64,000 nt of DNA. Source: Camillea tinctor (taxonomy: Eukaryota; Ascomycota; Sordariomycetes; Xylariales; Xylariaceae). Positions 42,714-54,450 of this stretch are shown in pieces. The translations under genes and the position numbers were made by a program. The notes beneath the pieces are model-generated. The model did not search any database. It had not been told where the DNA came from and was given only the letters and a program-made list of their open reading frames with translations. The stretch covers positions 558,001 through 622,000 of the forward strand of contig MU394070.1 in NCBI GenBank assembly GCA_022578605.1, read 5' to 3'. Position 1 is the first letter of the stretch, and the number at the start of each line of letters is the position of its first letter.

Positions 42714-44099
42714 TTAGATCAGAATAGCACCTCCGATCACCACACCGGCAAGGACTTCTACGAGAGATCCCCGTACGGCTGGGGCAGCTAAACCAGTCTG
42801 TAGGCTGCCCGATGCACTTGACGTAGCAGTCGCTTGGTCCGAAGATCCGGGTGTGATCACCTCCACAGATGTTACCGTCGTAACTGCACCCCCGGGAAGA
42901 GTGGATGTGAATGTCGACGTTCTGTGTGTAGTGCTGGAGCTAGTTGTAGTGGCAAGCGTAGAGCCTAGATTACTGGTTAGTATCATGAATCCATATATGA
43001 TATAGCACAGACAAGAAACAAAGATTTGAAACCAGAAACTACTGTTAGTGCATGGGATCGGGGAGGAGTATAGCATCTACAACCGCTAAAGAGGAGAGTA
43101 TGAACTGAACAGCAAAGCAAGGCTCTTGCTGAACGTACCCGTAGATGTAGAAGATGTAGATGAAGTTAGAGGCACGCTTGGGCTCTGGCTCTGGGAAGTA
43201 GAAGACTGCGAGGTGGTGCTCACGACAGTAGTGGTCGTGGACACCGTGCTTGAAGAAGAGGAAGTGGCGGACGTACCCGAAGAACTCGTGGGGCTCGTAG
43301 GTTGAGATGTGGGCGAGGCTGCCGTCGTGGCCGACGTTGTAGCAGTTGACGTTTCTACCACTGTTGTCGACTGCTGGGTAGACTGCTGTGTGGTCTGCTG
43401 GGTAGACTGTTGCGTAGACTGTTGCGTAGACTGTTGCGTAGACTGCTGCGTAGGCTGTTGTGTGGATTCCTGCGATGACTCTGGAGTCGTGACTGGAGCT
43501 GTAGTGGAAGCAGAAGTCGCCTCTGTTGTTGGGTCAGAGGCCGTAGTAGCAACAGAAGCCTGCTCAGTGGGTGTAGAAGTGTCCGAGACTGATGTGGTTG
43601 GGGGGTTATTGCTATCCGTAGAGACGGAGGAATCTGACGTAGTGGTATCGGTGTCATTTCCAGATTGACGCTTTACCATCTGGACGATCGAACTCGCCAA
43701 TTCGGGATCATCTGCATGGATAGCCTCCATGGCTGAGTGGTCAGAGTCATATACACCATGCCTGTAGCTGGGCAGGTAGTTGTGAAGGAGTTGATGAAGA
43801 GCTTGAGGTGAAGCAGAGTTTAGTAGCCGGGTGAAGGCTGATTCACCCTGGCCTTCTATGTTTATGACCTCATGCTCAGCGGCGGCATCGCTGCGGTGAC
43901 ATGGCTTTGCCTTAGTGTAAATAGCATTGGCGAAGCCAGCTACAACAGAAAGACAGACCAGCAAGGTCAAGAGGAAGAAATTTCGAGGCGATGACATTCT
44001 TCTGACTGGGGGATGACGGGAATGGGCGGTATGATCTATGGGCGATTTTTCTTCGATGCCCTCTGGGAGGCCGTACTGAGGAGGTGGTAGTGGCGCCAT
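42714..44099 (-). CDS. Mucin-like Ser/Thr-rich membrane or wall protein
   Basis: Exons 44099-43139 and 42964-42714 (intron 174 nt, donor GTACGT, acceptor TCTAG, branch TACTAAC) give 403 residues. From the first ATG there is a 40-residue polar N-terminus, then a hydrophobic segment at about 41-60 (FFLLTLLVCLSVVAGFANAI), giving a type II signal anchor. The internal Met35 (43997) would instead yield a classical cleaved signal peptide. Residues 65-140 are an ordinary, possibly folded domain (SAFTRLLNSASPQALHQLLH). Then follows a Ser/Thr-rich stalk with tandem QQST units, surely O-glycosylated if secreted. The end is hydrophobic (SLVEVLAGVVIGGAILI), fitting a GPI signal or a second membrane helix. 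Possible roles such as wall sensor or adhesin are speculation. Confidence 0.75.
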
Positions 44100-44982
44100 T
44101 ACTGAGACGGCCGTGGGCGAGCGGTGGTTTTATGAGGGACAGAAGAAGAGGCTGGTGGGGGATAGAAAACCAAGGGACTACCAACTCAAGCTACTGCAAG
44201 CGTAGGCGATGGTAAGTTTGGAACGACGGCTAGACTAGGTCCACAGACACGACTGCACCACAGCTGCAAGAGAGGGTTTGTGACCAGTCAGATGCAGCAG
44301 AGAGCGGATAGCGAATATAAGCGACTCGGAAGCTAACACTTGGGTAAGAGCGGCGTTTATCCTCCACGCCCTAGAGAGTACCAATAGGCCTGGCGTATAG
44401 TTGACTTGGCTCAGAGAGAGGGGAGAGAGAAAGCACAATATGATACCTAATGGAAGGATAGGGGGGGAGATGGGAGTGAATAGGCGGGGAGGAGGGAAAG
44501 CGAATAACTGCAAGAAGGTATAAGTAAATGATAAGAATTGGTGTTGAGGGTGTTGAGAATACAAGCTACTTATTTATTACAGGTTTAGTAGTGGGCTTCC
44601 AGCCTCTTTACTCTCTCTCTCTCTCTCTCTCTCTCTTACCCTCACTCTCACTTTTACACGGTGAAGTGTCTTTCCCTCTCTATTTCTCTCTTTTCGGTCT
44701 TTCGTGGTTCCACAGCTTGACAACCTGCGGCTGTGCCGGCGGGTCTACGACTAGGCTATAAGTTAGAATAGGAGAAAAGATCAACAATGGCTCTGTTCGT
44801 AAAATACGTAAAGTGCACACTTACGCTAATAGGGGAGTCCAGACAAGGCTGTTTGTAGATCACCTCAGCAGCGGTGCTTTTCAGTTACATATAAGTACTT
44901 ACCTAGGTAGTATTGTACCCAGGCCGCTAGGTTCGGGTTAGGTGTTTGGGTAAGTCCATCAACTTCCAATAACATATATGCA

Positions 44983-45013
<31 letters not shown>

Positions 45014-46321
45014 AAAAAAAGAAAAGAGGAAACAATAATTATAGATGTATAGATAATAGCACATATATTCTCACGATTGTTAAATTGATTGAAAGGTGAA
45101 ATACCTAGAAGGAAAGGTTAAGAAGAAAAGAGTAAGATGGGAAAGAAAAAAGGTACTTACACTACCTAAGCACGCTACAACCTTGAGTATTCTGTTGGAT
45201 AAGGCGAGAGCTAATTGGCTGATCTGATGAATTCTCCGTTAAGTCGGTGACGTCGATATGTGATGAATACGAGGTTTCTGCTTGTTTTATCTCCTGTAGA
45301 CCACCCCACTTGTCTACGTCGTGCTTGCGTGTGTCATGTTGTTGTTGTCGTTGTCGCCGGCGTTGTTTTGCGTTTGTGTCTGTGTCTGTGTCTGTATTCG
45401 TGTTTGTGTTTGTTCTCACTAATTTATATGGTTCTCAGTCTGCTGTGCACTAGGTGCAGAACTTACAATCAACGAATACCTGCAGCTACTTATTAAAAGG
45501 CATGATTATTTCCTTGATATTTTTCCAGCCTCAAGCTTGGCGACACTGTGCTAGCTCCTAGTTGTTGAATACCTAATGCGAAGCAGATGGGTCGCCAAGA
45601 TCTATTTTTGGGGTTCTAGGTACTTGTATGTATATTATGTACATACATAATACACTGACTACGAGAATTCTGCCAGGCTAGGTTAGGCTGAGCTCATATG
45701 TCTCATAATTTCATGGATGTGTGCTGACTTCAAAGCTATGCCTGGTTACTAGGTAATGTATGTATATACATCAGCCCTGATTACTTTTATATACATATCT
45801 TATCTTATCGTTGATACATGTTCTAATGTCTACTACCTAGGTACAACTACCTAGTAGGTTAGTTAGTACACTGCAACATGTACTAGGTATGTAGTATGCA
45901 CGTAGTGAGTGTAATCTACAGCCAATTAATTTACATTGATCCCCCCCCCCCCCCCCCCTTAAAGACCCAGCTAAGACCCTCCCTTTCTGACGATGCAAGC
46001 ATGGTCGGACGAAATAAGAGCGAACAATTGATTGAACACATGTGATTAAGTATTTTGCTGGATACGTATTCGTACATCTTGTTTTGTCTTGTCGATCCTG
46101 TCTACCACTGTCAAACTCTAAAATATTCGCGCAATCGTTGGTCGGTCTTGGTTGATCTTCCACTACCCCAGATCTCCATGACCCATGATCACCAATTCAT
46201 ACACCGAAAGTTGACAGAGAGGCCCGTGAAGCCTGTGAAGCTCGTGGAATGATGACCGAGGAGGACTAATCCGAATTACATCTCCCTTCCCCTCCGTGCC
46301 ATTTGGCTATAAGGTCTCGAC
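44100..46321. other. Intergenic with several simple repeats; SEC59 promoter
   Basis: Between divergent genes. Contains (CT)13 at 44611-44636, a 28-nt poly-A run at 44982-45009, an 18-nt poly-C run at 45941-45958, and CCTAGGTA-type motifs (44900-44915, 45830-45890). ORFs at 45162-45496 are shadows of a TGTGTC-type repeat. No gene seen. Confidence 0.6.
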
Positions 46322-49110
46322 ATGCCTGAGCATCTCGACCCGTCTGCCGCCCATCCAGACCCCTCCACCGAATCTCCACCCTCTCAAGATGCACTGAGGC
46401 TGCTGTCGCGCTCACCGCATCCCTACCATCGCCAGAACTTCGAGCTTCCCGACTCCGTGCGCACCACTAGTCTCGATATCCGCCCCTTGCCGTCGCGCTT
46501 CCCTAAATTCGCCGAGTCGTCGAGGGAGCCTACCCCCAGCAGTGACAGCGGCACCGAGGCTGATGACGAACACTTCTTGAAAGGCTTGCCCGCCCCTAGA
46601 AGACTACACAAGGGTTTGCGCGGTCGAAACGAGATCTTATCTGGCGTCTCAACCCCCATATCTTCCCCCGCCTTCCTAGAAGAAGAAGAAGAAGAAGGGC
46701 GAAAGTTCTCTTATGGTCTGAAGAAAGATGTCCATTCAACCAAGGATCCACGCGCCCCCGCTGCCACCCCTGGGAATAGGAGGAAGAAGGAAGTAATTCG
46801 TCGTCTTACCGAATTCCTCATCATCGGATTTCTAGGTATCGTAGTATACACAAATGTTGGTGTTCGCCCATTATGGCGCAATCGGAGTCAAGGTAGGCCA
46901 CGCTCCCTACTCCCCCAGATTATCTTTTCTTACTGCTAATATCATGCACAGAGCTTCGCGTTGGCGTTGTGCTGCTGGCCGGTCTACTCTTGCTCTATCC
47001 ATTACGACTCGTGGTATGGGCTTATTTGCACCGCGCCCCTTCGTCAAAACTGCCCATATCTATACCTATCTCATTCGACCCGGCGCCGCTTTTCTACCCC
47101 CCGGCTATAACTTTGTTTGTTTCATCTCTCGTTGCAGTCGATAAAGAAGCGGCGCTACTACCAAATATAATTCTTGCCATCTGCTCCCTACCGCCCGCCC
47201 TAACCTTTGCCTCACCCTCAGATCAAGGCTGTGATCCTTTACACTGGGCCCTCTCATGTGCGCCCTTATTCCTCTCCAGCTATGATGGATACGGAGGAGA
47301 CGCTTCTGGGAGGAGCGTCTCTGTAGCTCCAGTCCCTGTTGAGACGCTGGTCCTCATATATCCGTTGCACTATAACCTGTTACTGGTGCTGCACACCTTG
47401 ACTACCACCAGTCTTTTGACCGCGGAGTTACAGCTGCTCTCTGTCGCCCTCATCAATATCCTTCTTCTATCTTCCTCGCCGCAGGCTGTCATCTTGAAAG
47501 TAATGCTGTGGGTTGGTGGACTTGATATCCTTGTTACCTGTAGCCAGACCATCACATGGGGAATAGCTCTAGCTCGTGTCCCGAAATGGCGGTTCAGACG
47601 ATCACCAGGCCCAGCTAAGCGAAGCTCGACCTTCCTATCGAACCTGATGTCATGGCGCAGGGTGAAGCACGACTTATTTCATCTACCTATGGATAGTTCC
47701 TCGTGTAGCTCGTGCGAAGCCATCGACGACCTAGAAGACAGCGATGATTTGGGTGCGAGACCCCACAGAAACCAATTACGCATAAAGACGATGGTGTTTG
47801 ACGGAGCTAGTTCTACTGATGTTGAAGGGAAGTCGATACCTAATATCGACCCTGTCCGGGGATGGTCAGCCCATGCCTCAGAACCCAAGGGCGCGTCGGT
47901 ACCACTGCGCCGACATACGTTGCCGACTAGTGGAAAGCCTCCTCGGAAGTCAAACACACACACGCCATCTGGTCGAAGAAAGAGATCGGCTTCAAGTTCC
48001 GTCCGGGCCTTCTTCTCTCTTACCCAGGAGCAGGCAACCTTCCGCAAGTGGGTTTATGCTATCTACGTATATGCGTGCATCGTATGTGCGGTGTTTATTC
48101 CATTTCCCATGATCGGTGTCAAGGAAGTAATAAGGAGTGAAGCCCTCTATGGGCACGAACCGGTAGGGTGGGCTTTAGGATATTTATTTGGGGACTTGCC
48201 ATGGTTTAGATGGCAGGTAGTCGTCCACAATCTCGAACGATGGATATGTCTCCCTCCGAGATCAACAGATGGTCAGGATGGCATCCCAGCAGACAGCTGG
48301 GTTGAACGTCTTCGAAGATATCACATTGGGGAGGCCAATACGCGCCTTTTCCTAAGCGCACATTGCATCGCCATCATTATCCTTGGACTCGTCGTTGTCT
48401 TCCGATTGTCGCCCATTTATGAGGTGGACACGAGGCGAAAAGTATTTCATTTTATGATGGTTGTTATGTTTCTGCCGGCGACTTACGTAGATCCCACCTT
48501 CGTCTCTCTTGCGCTCTCGATCGTTCTTGCGCTTTTTCTCCTTCTTGATTTGTTGCGAGCTAGTCAGTTACCGCCGCTATCGAAGCCACTCGCATCATTC
48601 CTAGCCCCTTACGTTGACGGACGAGATTTGCGGGGGCCCGTTGTTATCTCCCATATGTTCCTCTTAATCGGCTGTGCGATTCCCTTGTGGCTCTCATTAG
48701 GATCACTCCCCAGGACCGGGTCGGGTTTCATGGAGGGCTGGGATGTGCCTACGAGAGAGGTCGGGATGGTGTCAGGGGTTGTTTGCGTCGGGTTAGGTGA
48801 TGCGGCTGCTTCTCTTATCGGTAGAAGATATGGGCATCGGAAATGGTTTTGGGGAGGTGGGAAGAGTTTGGAAGGCAGTGTTGCTTTCGCAACAGCTGTC
48901 TTGCTAGGACTCGTAGCTGCTTATGCATGGCTCCATGTCGGCGGGTGGTCTGCGACGAACGGGAGCTCGGATTTATGGAGTACAACGTTGCAAAAGGCTG
49001 GAACCTGCGCTGGCGTGGCTAGCCTGACAGAAGCTGTGCTGACAGGTGGTAATGACAACGTCATTGTTCCCATCGTGCTTTGGACTTGTGTCAAGGGTCT
49101 TGGCGTTTAA
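46322..49110 (+). CDS. SEC59: Dolichol kinase
   Basis: CTP-dependent ER membrane kinase making dolichyl phosphate for N-glycosylation, O-mannosylation and GPI synthesis. Exons 46322-46892 and 46952-49110 (59-nt intron, branch GCTAAT) give 909 residues. About 160 disordered residues precede the membrane domain (FLIIGFLGIVVYTNVGV), a cytosolic loop rich in Ser/Arg/Lys (about 400-520) interrupts it, and the C-terminal third is the Sec59 catalytic part. That part carries KVFHFMMVVMFLPATYVDPT, GLGDAAASLIGRRYGHRKWF with its GGGKSLEGSVAF continuation, and the end LTEAVLTGGNDNVIVPIVLW, which are the polyprenol/dolichol kinase CTP-binding features. It is longer than yeast Sec59 (519) because of the N-terminal and loop extensions, as is usual in filamentous ascomycetes. 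Confidence 0.93.
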
Positions 49111-50862
49111 TGTAGGGCTACTAGACAGGTTAACATGGGCTGCGAACCTGCATACATGGCGAGGCGTTAGGTAGGAAAGATCCCGGGACTATTTGCTTCA
49201 CATACCAGAGGTGGGGAAGGAAAATAAAAGGCTAGGGAGAGATGAGGCCCGAAGCGAATGGGTTGTGTATGCGAGTTTTTCAATTCCCATTCTGTGATGT
49301 GCGATTATTGTCTACTCAGAAGAGACGGGCTATGTATGATGGAATGAGATATCACAACAAAAACTTTGTTATCATGGATCATAGACAACGATAACAGGTA
49401 GCTAGCTAGCTATGAGCGAAAGACTCTAATACTGATATAACCTATATATATACACCATCCCTACACTTATATGAATATGTCTTTATCCCGCGCACTATGC
49501 TATATCACAAGGACAATTCTAGCTAGGACTCTTCAATGGCCAAATTTCTGCGGACGGATAGGCACAAAGCAGAGATACAAAAACTAGGTACTGTCAGCTA
49601 TATGCATATGCATACATCATCTGAAATTCATCTGCGAGAAAGTATTTGAGCCTCCCTCTTTTTTCTGTCTAGGTCCTTCATGGTCATCGAATTCTATGCA
49701 TAACTCATTTCTTAGGTATATAGTGTGCAATTGGCCTTATTGGAGGGGGAAGGGAGGGAGCGAGGGAGCATCTTGTGGACCTCGGCCCCGAACTTTATAT
49801 TGGATTTACTATTTAAGGGAATGCTCAAAGAGGTAGATCCCCTATAAGTGCTCGTTGGAAAGAATCCTATTGGCTTGAAAGTAGGGAGGTCCTGGTCCCG
49901 GTCCCGGTCCTCCCGCCCGCGCAGGCTGGCAGACCTGTCTGGCAGGTATGAGCACCTCATGTGGCTGTGAAATACCTAATGCATGTGGCTGGCTGGGGTA
50001 TCTAACTCAGGTAGGAGTAGAAGGAGTTTAGGTAGGTTAGGTTAGGTAGGTAGGTAGGTATAGAAAGTTCGCTTACAGCTGGTGAGACCTGTCAGAGGAC
50101 AGAATAGACTAGAAAAGAAGAGATACTTACTTATGTACTTCAGAGAGGTTTTCATGGGGTTAAAGTAAGGTACCTGCTGCCTATCTTACCTATGACGAAG
50201 CATCCCACTCTCCCTCCCCTCCCCTTTCCCATTTCTTCAGTCCTTTTCTCTCTCTCTCCCCTTGTCTTTCTCTCTTTCCGCTTAGTCACCGGCAACCCTT
50301 GTCCCCAATATGTTCTAAAGACACCTCTTCCTATTCAATTCTTATACTTACCTCTTATCTCTCATTCTCTCTCTCTCTCTATATATATATATATCTTTCG
50401 TCGTGTAACATACGTGGGCAATAAACTATACACACACTAGTAATGCACACATGCCGGTATACATTTTAATGAAGTAATAAGAAGAACTCGACGCGTCTGT
50501 AAAGCACCTAGATCATCGCCTTCCCAAGCTCCCACCTTAAACCCAGTGATTCATTTGAAAGGGGGGCTTGAAGGAACAAAGAAAAAAAAAGTCTCCGACA
50601 ATTAGACCGGACCACTTCTTTCTATTTATTACATGTGAGTTGCGTCTGTGCCCTTGTTTCACTGGTCTTCCATTTGTATCACTAGCTGACACATCCTCAT
50701 CTGGTCTCGTCCTGGCCAGCCCTATACATCCAGGGCTAGCCTATCGTTGTAGCCTCTGTTGGTAGGATTGAAATACATGCTTCATCCTGCTCCACCTGGC
50801 GCGATATCTCGCTGGTTCTCGCTATCCACCATCCCGTTGCCAGGGTTGAACCTGAACTGAAT
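49111..50862. other. Intergenic, transition to accessory region
   Basis: Contains the SEC59 3' region, tandem TAGGT units (50030-50060), CT-rich stretches (50200-50270) and a TA run near 50380. No gene seen. Confidence 0.6.
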
Positions 50863-53575
50863 ATGTCTTCTCACTCCTCGGGGAAACCTCCCCGGGTGCT
50901 TGCTTGTGTGCTTGTAAGTCCGCCACAAATAAACCTACACCACCCTGACCTGGCTCTTCGTATCTCATCCTGCCCGCGTAACAGTGTCAGAACCGAAAGA
51001 TCAGATGTGATCGCAATAGCCCGTGTTCCAATTGCATCAAGGTGAGTCGCCATTTCACGGCTCTCCCGGTTATTTCTTCCTAATCACGCCTCCCAGGCCA
51101 ATGTTACCTGTACCCCGAGTACTCCAGCCCCAGCGCGCAAGCGAAGGAGGCCGAACCAGGACTTGCAACAGCGCTTGGCCAGGTGTGAAGAACTTTTATC
51201 CGAGTATGCCACCGCCAAACCCGAGAGTCCTTCTAACGACACTTCAAACTTCAATGAGACGTGGCAGCCGCAGGGTAAGTTGGTTGTCGACAGTGGCGGT
51301 GTCAAGTTCATGGACAGTTTTCTACTGGCCAACATCCACGATGAAGTGAGTTTGCGCCAAGTTATGCTCAAATTATCTGCACTATCTGCACTATCAGCCT
51401 ACGATGGTACCGGAGTCTGACTTGTTGACTAGCTTTCAGCCATGCGTGAGATACTTGAGGATGAGGACACGACGGATGAGTCCAGTACTCCTGCGGACCC
51501 GCAGTCTCCCGATCAAAACACCACTATCCTCTTCTCAGATCCCGTGGACGTCAACCTAGAAGAACTACACCCACAGCCTGCTCAGATATTCAGCCTGTGG
51601 CAGACCTTCCTAGAACGTGTTAATCCCTTGACCAAGGTCATCCACGTACCTACCGTACAACCTATGCTGGTCAAGGCCGCCACAACCAGGGCGGGTATTA
51701 CCAGAAACTCCGAGGCGCTTATGTTTTCAATATATCTCATATCTACCGTCTCTCTGAATGAAAGCGAATGCCTCGAGCGGCTTGGTTGCACCAAGACTGA
51801 GGCCTATAACCGCTTCTCGAGAGGTTGCCGTGCAGCTCTCAGGCGCATCGGAATCCTCAAGACATACGATCTGGTTGTCTTACAGGCACTGATTCTATAC
51901 TTGGTATGCACGGCAATGCTCTTTACTTGAATTTGGACTGACACTTATTAGTTTTCTCTTTCCGGGCGCTATGACCGGCACGCTGCCTGGGTTTTAAACG
52001 GCATAACTGTCAGGATTGCCCAGAAGATGGGTCTCCATCGAGACGGTGAACTTCTTGGACTGGCGCCATTTGAGACCGAGATGCGGAGGCGCATCTGGTG
52101 GCAAATTATCCTGCTCGATGCCCTCTCCGCTCTTCTTTCCGGCCTTGGCCAGTCTCTCATTCCCCGGTCTTGGAATACCAAAAGACCCAGAAACATCAAT
52201 GGTAGGTAAAAATTTTTTTTTTTAAAAAATAAATAATAAAAAATAAAGGACACCCCATAGCTAGACTATGATGTTATTTTTGTAGTTCGCACTAACGTGA
52301 TTATAGTAAGCGAGAAGAACACCCTTTTTTCTTCCATCGAGTATTCGTATACACATATCTATGGCTTCTTATCTAAGCGTAATGTGCCGGATGTGATTCG
52401 CATATCATTGTTACCGATACCTAGATGTATTACGAGTATTAATACTTAGCAGGACGCGGATCTTTACCCGACGATGACATCTGTTCAAGAAAAAGATGGC
52501 CCGACAGATATGGTTTATTGTCTGATGTCTTACGAGTTCGCAAACCTCCTTACTGCATCGCCTACTCTCGAAGCTGTTATATTACAGAATGAGATGGGTA
52601 CTGCCGATAGCCCTTCCCCTGTCGACGTTGAAAGAGCTAGCCGTCGCATCGATGAATTAGACAATAAAATATCTGAGATTTTTAGAAAATATGGCGATCT
52701 ATCGATGAGCCCGGTTCATGAACTAGCGACGCAAACCCGGCCGATGATCGTGGAAAAGCTGCGCGAGCTGATTCGACCCCCGAGGGAGCAAGCCGAAGTA
52801 TGTAGATCCAAAGTTCGACCGTTTGCTTATATTCTCCTTGTTGCAATTCGCACTTTTTCTGAGAGTATCACTCAAGTGTCAACTACTAACCATCATCTTT
52901 AAAGTGGGGCACCGAAATTCTGACTCCAAAGGATAACCTCTTCAAGATCTCCGTTAGCGTAGGCGAGCATAACCTAAAGATGTATCAGACAGCGCAGGAG
53001 AGGGGTTTCTTCCTATGGTTTAGTAAGTTATACCTTCCGATCAGTTCTATGCTGACTAACTATTAGCAGTGATGATTCATTTCCAGATCGAAGTCTTGCT
53101 CTACATGGTCGGGCAACTCCGTACGCGCACAAGCGGTCGATTAGTCGAGAGGGCGTGGACCGTTACCGAGCTATTTTATCACTACCATCACGAGTTATAC
53201 GATGTTACTGTTAAGGCTCATGCCGCTCTAGGGACGATAACCGTCAGGGCCTGGAGAGCGCGCGAGAGGGCCTTACACGAGGCCACGGGCTCTCCTCCCA
53301 AAACGCCGAGCTATATTTTTAGGCTGCAGAGCTTACTACCATCAGAAGTTACGAAACCCTCACCGGTGGAAAGACCACCGGACCTAGACAACACTCACAC
53401 GACCACAGGTGCAAGTACAGTACATGGCCCGGATATGCCATGGGATCAAATGCTAGGCTTTATGGATGCGGGTTCCCTTGACTGGGATATGTTCTCAAGT
53501 AATGGCGGGCAACCACCGACAGGTTATGGAGCGTATGGGTCAGCATTTGGTACTAGTATTAACAGTTGGTTGTAG
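50863..53575 (+). CDS. Zn(II)2Cys6 transcription factor, possibly frameshifted
   Basis: Fungal binuclear zinc-cluster regulator, about 681 residues. Exons 50863-50913, 50985-51041, 51097-51345, 51433-51903, 51952-52201, 52453-52797, 52905-53022 and 53070-53575. The zinc cluster is assembled from exons 1-3: ACVLCQNRKIRCDRNSPCSN then CIKANVTC (spacing C-2-C-6-C-5-C-2-C-6-C). The fungal-specific regulatory domain (PF04082 type) follows, with LWQTFLERVNPLTKVIHVPT and MRRRIWWQIILLDALSALLS. At the exon 5/6 junction the conserved joint should be NIN-D (AAT|GAC), but the only donor leaves one extra G (52201) and both acceptors (52449, 52452) are phase 0; any extension of exon 6 meets TAG at 52447. 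One base is therefore in excess: a real frameshift, a noncanonical splice or an assembly error. That intron (251 nt, A/T-rich) is also by far the longest. It lies just upstream of the broken transporter on the same strand. Confidence 0.75.
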
Positions 53576-54450
53576 ATCTGGATCAATTATGGCTTGGGAA
53601 ACCAATACTCATCTCTCTGAAGCAATGACATAGAAGATATCTGGTTTATTGGAAGGAGTTCACCATCTTTATATGCGAGTCTACCCTGTTTCATCATGTG
53701 AGCTCAGTCCCTCATGCTGGGATCTGGGCACAAGTATATTCTTGATTATTTCCAGGACCTTTTCTTTGCATGTCTCGGATATGGTGCGGCACGTCTGGTC
53801 ACGGTTTTGTAGATTTTGAAATGAATGTTGCTTCTTTTTTTTTTTCTTTTTTTTTCTTTTTGTAGTTTTATTACAGCCCCTCCTTTTCTTCCCTCCCTCA
53901 ATTTGACGTGTTCCTTGATATTTTGTTGCCTAGGTCAGAAGAGACTCAGCTGATTGGTCTCTAGACACCAAACTAGTAATCTAGAGAAGGAACCATTCGG
54001 CTTAGAGATGGACATTTCGGTCCCGCATCTTCCATTCTCGGAGGCAAGGCCGGTTTTCTCCCAAATCAACGATCCAAGTCAAGTTTTTGACGCCTTCAAC
54101 TTGCTACGCACGCCGTACAGTCGATCACTATTAGAACCCGATGTGGCACTGAAGGGGGGTGTCATGGCTTGAGGTTGCGAGGCATTTATCCTTTACCTAA
54201 TATTTATATGCTGATTGCCCACCTCTCAGGTTTCTCAACCTCCCTTTCCTTTGCTATACGAAGCCTATTCCCCTTCCTCTCTTTCAAGCACTCAATCTTA
54301 AATAAATTTTGCTTTCTCCGCTTCCTTCGCTGTATCGTAGAAATTATACTCATTACAGCCGAAGTCATATCTCTCCTAGTCGCGAATCAAAAACCTAAAC
54401 ACTTTCAAAATCCAACCCCATAACCTATCGAAGGATTCCGCTGAAACATA
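53576..54450. other. Intergenic between regulator and broken transporter
   Basis: T-rich stretch at 53835-53862, then a possible short ORF (ATG at 54009 to TGA near 54170) without recognisable features. No gene can be supported. Confidence 0.5.

Noticed and set aside
43309..43668. 119-codon plus-strand ORF rich in Cys/Val/Asp
   Set aside because: Exact antisense of the Ser/Thr/Gln repeats of the mucin-like gene.
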